From Acidobacteriota bacterium (GTDB lineage Bacteria; Acidobacteriota; Vicinamibacteria; Vicinamibacterales; JAFNAJ01): DNA of 58,472 bases. Below are positions 57,822 through 58,472 of this stretch, in pieces. The position numbers were made by a program, and so were the translations under genes. The stretch covers positions 78,379 to 136,850 of the forward strand of contig JAHDVP010000009.1 of the NCBI GenBank assembly GCA_023384575.1, in the 5' to 3' direction. The notes under the pieces are model-generated. The model was given only the letters and a program-made list of their open reading frames with translations, made no database searches and had not been told where the DNA came from. Positions within the stretch are counted from its first letter, which is position 1. Each line of letters begins with the position of its first letter.

Positions 57822-58472
57822 CTACCGCAGTGGCGCGGCCAGGGCCTGGCTGATGAAGTCGGCCTCTGGAAGCCCGCCGAGGATCTCGATGCCGTTGTCG
57901 CCCACGGTCTTCGGGACGCCGTTCACGCGATAGGCCCGAATCAGGTCGGGGTAGGTCGAGACCTCGACGGCGCTCGCCCGGATGAGCGGCTGTTCGATGG
58001 CCATGCGGTGTGCCAGGCTGACCGCCCGGGGGCAGTGCGGTCAGGTCGGGGTCGTGAAGACCTGCAGATGCAGCGGGCTCTCGACCGCGGCGAGCGCCTC
58101 GCGGCTCTCGGCCGACAGGCCGGAGTCGCCGTTCGAGACGAGCACGATCGAATCGAGCAGCGACGTGAACTCGTAGCCCACGGGCGCGCCGTAGAAGCGC
58201 ACCCCGAAATCGGTCAGCCCCCCATCGGTTTCGACGCGCAGGAGCGCGAGCCCGGGCGCTCGCTCGATGCCGAGGCCGGCGGCCTCCTCCCTGTCGAGCA
58301 CGAGGTTGTGCACGACGAGCGAGAGCCGCTCGTCGAGCGGGACCAGCTCGTCGAGCACGCGCTTGGCATCGTCACATGTCTCGCAGTCGAACGACTGGGT
58401 GAAGAACGCGATGCGGACGGGAGCGGTCATGCCGGCGAGGAACTCCCGGACCCGCGCGCGGTCGGTGTCGGA
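57822..58472 (-). CDS. Two-domain glutaredoxin-like protein disulfide oxidoreductase, probable selenoprotein (5' partial)
   Basis: The frame is open from the window's right edge (SDTDRARVREFLAGMTAPVR), so the start lies outside. The first thioredoxin fold has FTQSFDCETCDDAKRVLDEL (CETC at 58374-58385). The second reads LQVFTTPT-TGA-PHCPRAVSLAHRM and continues in the same frame to NGVPKTVGDNG and a normal stop. Relatives (archaeal PDO, AhpF N-terminal domain) have TPTCPxCP there, so the TGA at 58041-58043 replaces the first active-site Cys and is best read as selenocysteine (UPHC). A SECIS-like hairpin follows. The product would be a thiol-disulfide reductase with 216 or more residues. Alternatives are a Cys-to-stop mutation or a sequencing error. 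Standard gene calling would report two short genes. Confidence 0.82.
58013..58029 (-). promoter_or_regulatory. Candidate bacterial SECIS element
   Basis: Downstream of the UGA the mRNA can form CCGGGC-GGUCA-GCCUGG: six pairs (one G-U) closing a 5-base loop that begins GG. The loop starts 17 bases after the UGA. Bacterial SECIS elements need an upper stem of at least 4 pairs, a short loop with G in the first two positions and a UGA-loop distance of roughly 16-37 bases; E. coli fdhF has GGUC in the loop at nearly the same distance. Confidence 0.7.

Noticed and set aside
57822-58004. A separate 60-residue gene starting at ATG 58004
   Set aside because: It would begin in the middle of a thioredoxin helix, has no ribosome site, and is the natural C-terminus of the upstream frame.
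58041-58430. A complete 129-residue thioredoxin-like gene ending at the TGA
   Set aside because: The frame continues upstream to the window edge and downstream through the TGA with family similarity, so neither end is genuine.

Overview
This is a GC-rich bacterial chromosome segment with dense genes, no tRNA, rRNA, CRISPR array or intact insertion sequence that I could see. Gene content (beta-propeller phytase, M16 peptidase, BNR-repeat protein, giant secreted modular proteins, a bifunctional GNAT/nitrilase, -10 boxes placed directly before start codons) and very high GC suggest an environmental Acidobacteriota, perhaps Vicinamibacteria. That placement is inference; no marker gene settles it.

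Bases 2-27.5 kb hold two giant secreted modular proteins in tandem (at least 3,875 and 5,098 residues, 2 bases apart). They are built from PKD, Ig-like, Big_5-like and carboxypeptidase-regulatory-like beta repeats, and are followed by a small exported thioredoxin-fold protein. From 27.5 to 30.4 kb come a decayed copy of an FMN-binding gene, an exported metzincin protease, a remnant of a REP-associated (Y1/RAYT) transposase, and the intact HugZ-like FMN-binding gene. From 30.7 to 36.7 kb lie a lipoprotein phytase, a small family-2 glycosyltransferase, an M16 peptidase and a nucleotidyltransferase pair of toxin-antitoxin type. From 36.8 to 41.8 kb are a sugar ABC transporter (permease and double ATPase, no binding protein), a DUF456-type membrane protein and glnS.

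From 42.1 to 45 kb are a trans-3-hydroxyproline dehydratase, debris of a histidine kinase abutting debris of a GspE/PilB ATPase, and exonuclease III. clpS-clpA-grpE (45.0-48.4 kb) runs as one proteostasis operon. The last 10 kb carry an MBL-fold hydrolase, a BNR-repeat protein, a HerA-like ATPase, glutamate-semialdehyde dehydrogenase, an FmdB-type zinc ribbon, and the GNAT/nitrilase fusion. At the right edge is a two-domain protein disulfide oxidoreductase whose second CxxC motif is encoded as TGA-x-x-Cys.

The most striking result is that last gene. The reading frame stays open through the TGA, flanking residues match the family's TPTCPxCP motif, and a stem-loop 17 bases after the UGA has the geometry and GGUC apical loop of a bacterial SECIS. 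I read it as a selenoprotein. A second theme is the intergenic DNA: three families of palindromic dispersed elements. One is bounded by A/G-rich terminal inverted repeats and contains three hairpins whose stems covary between copies, around a central long hairpin that differs completely between copies. Another supplies the TAG stop codon to both of the convergent genes it separates.
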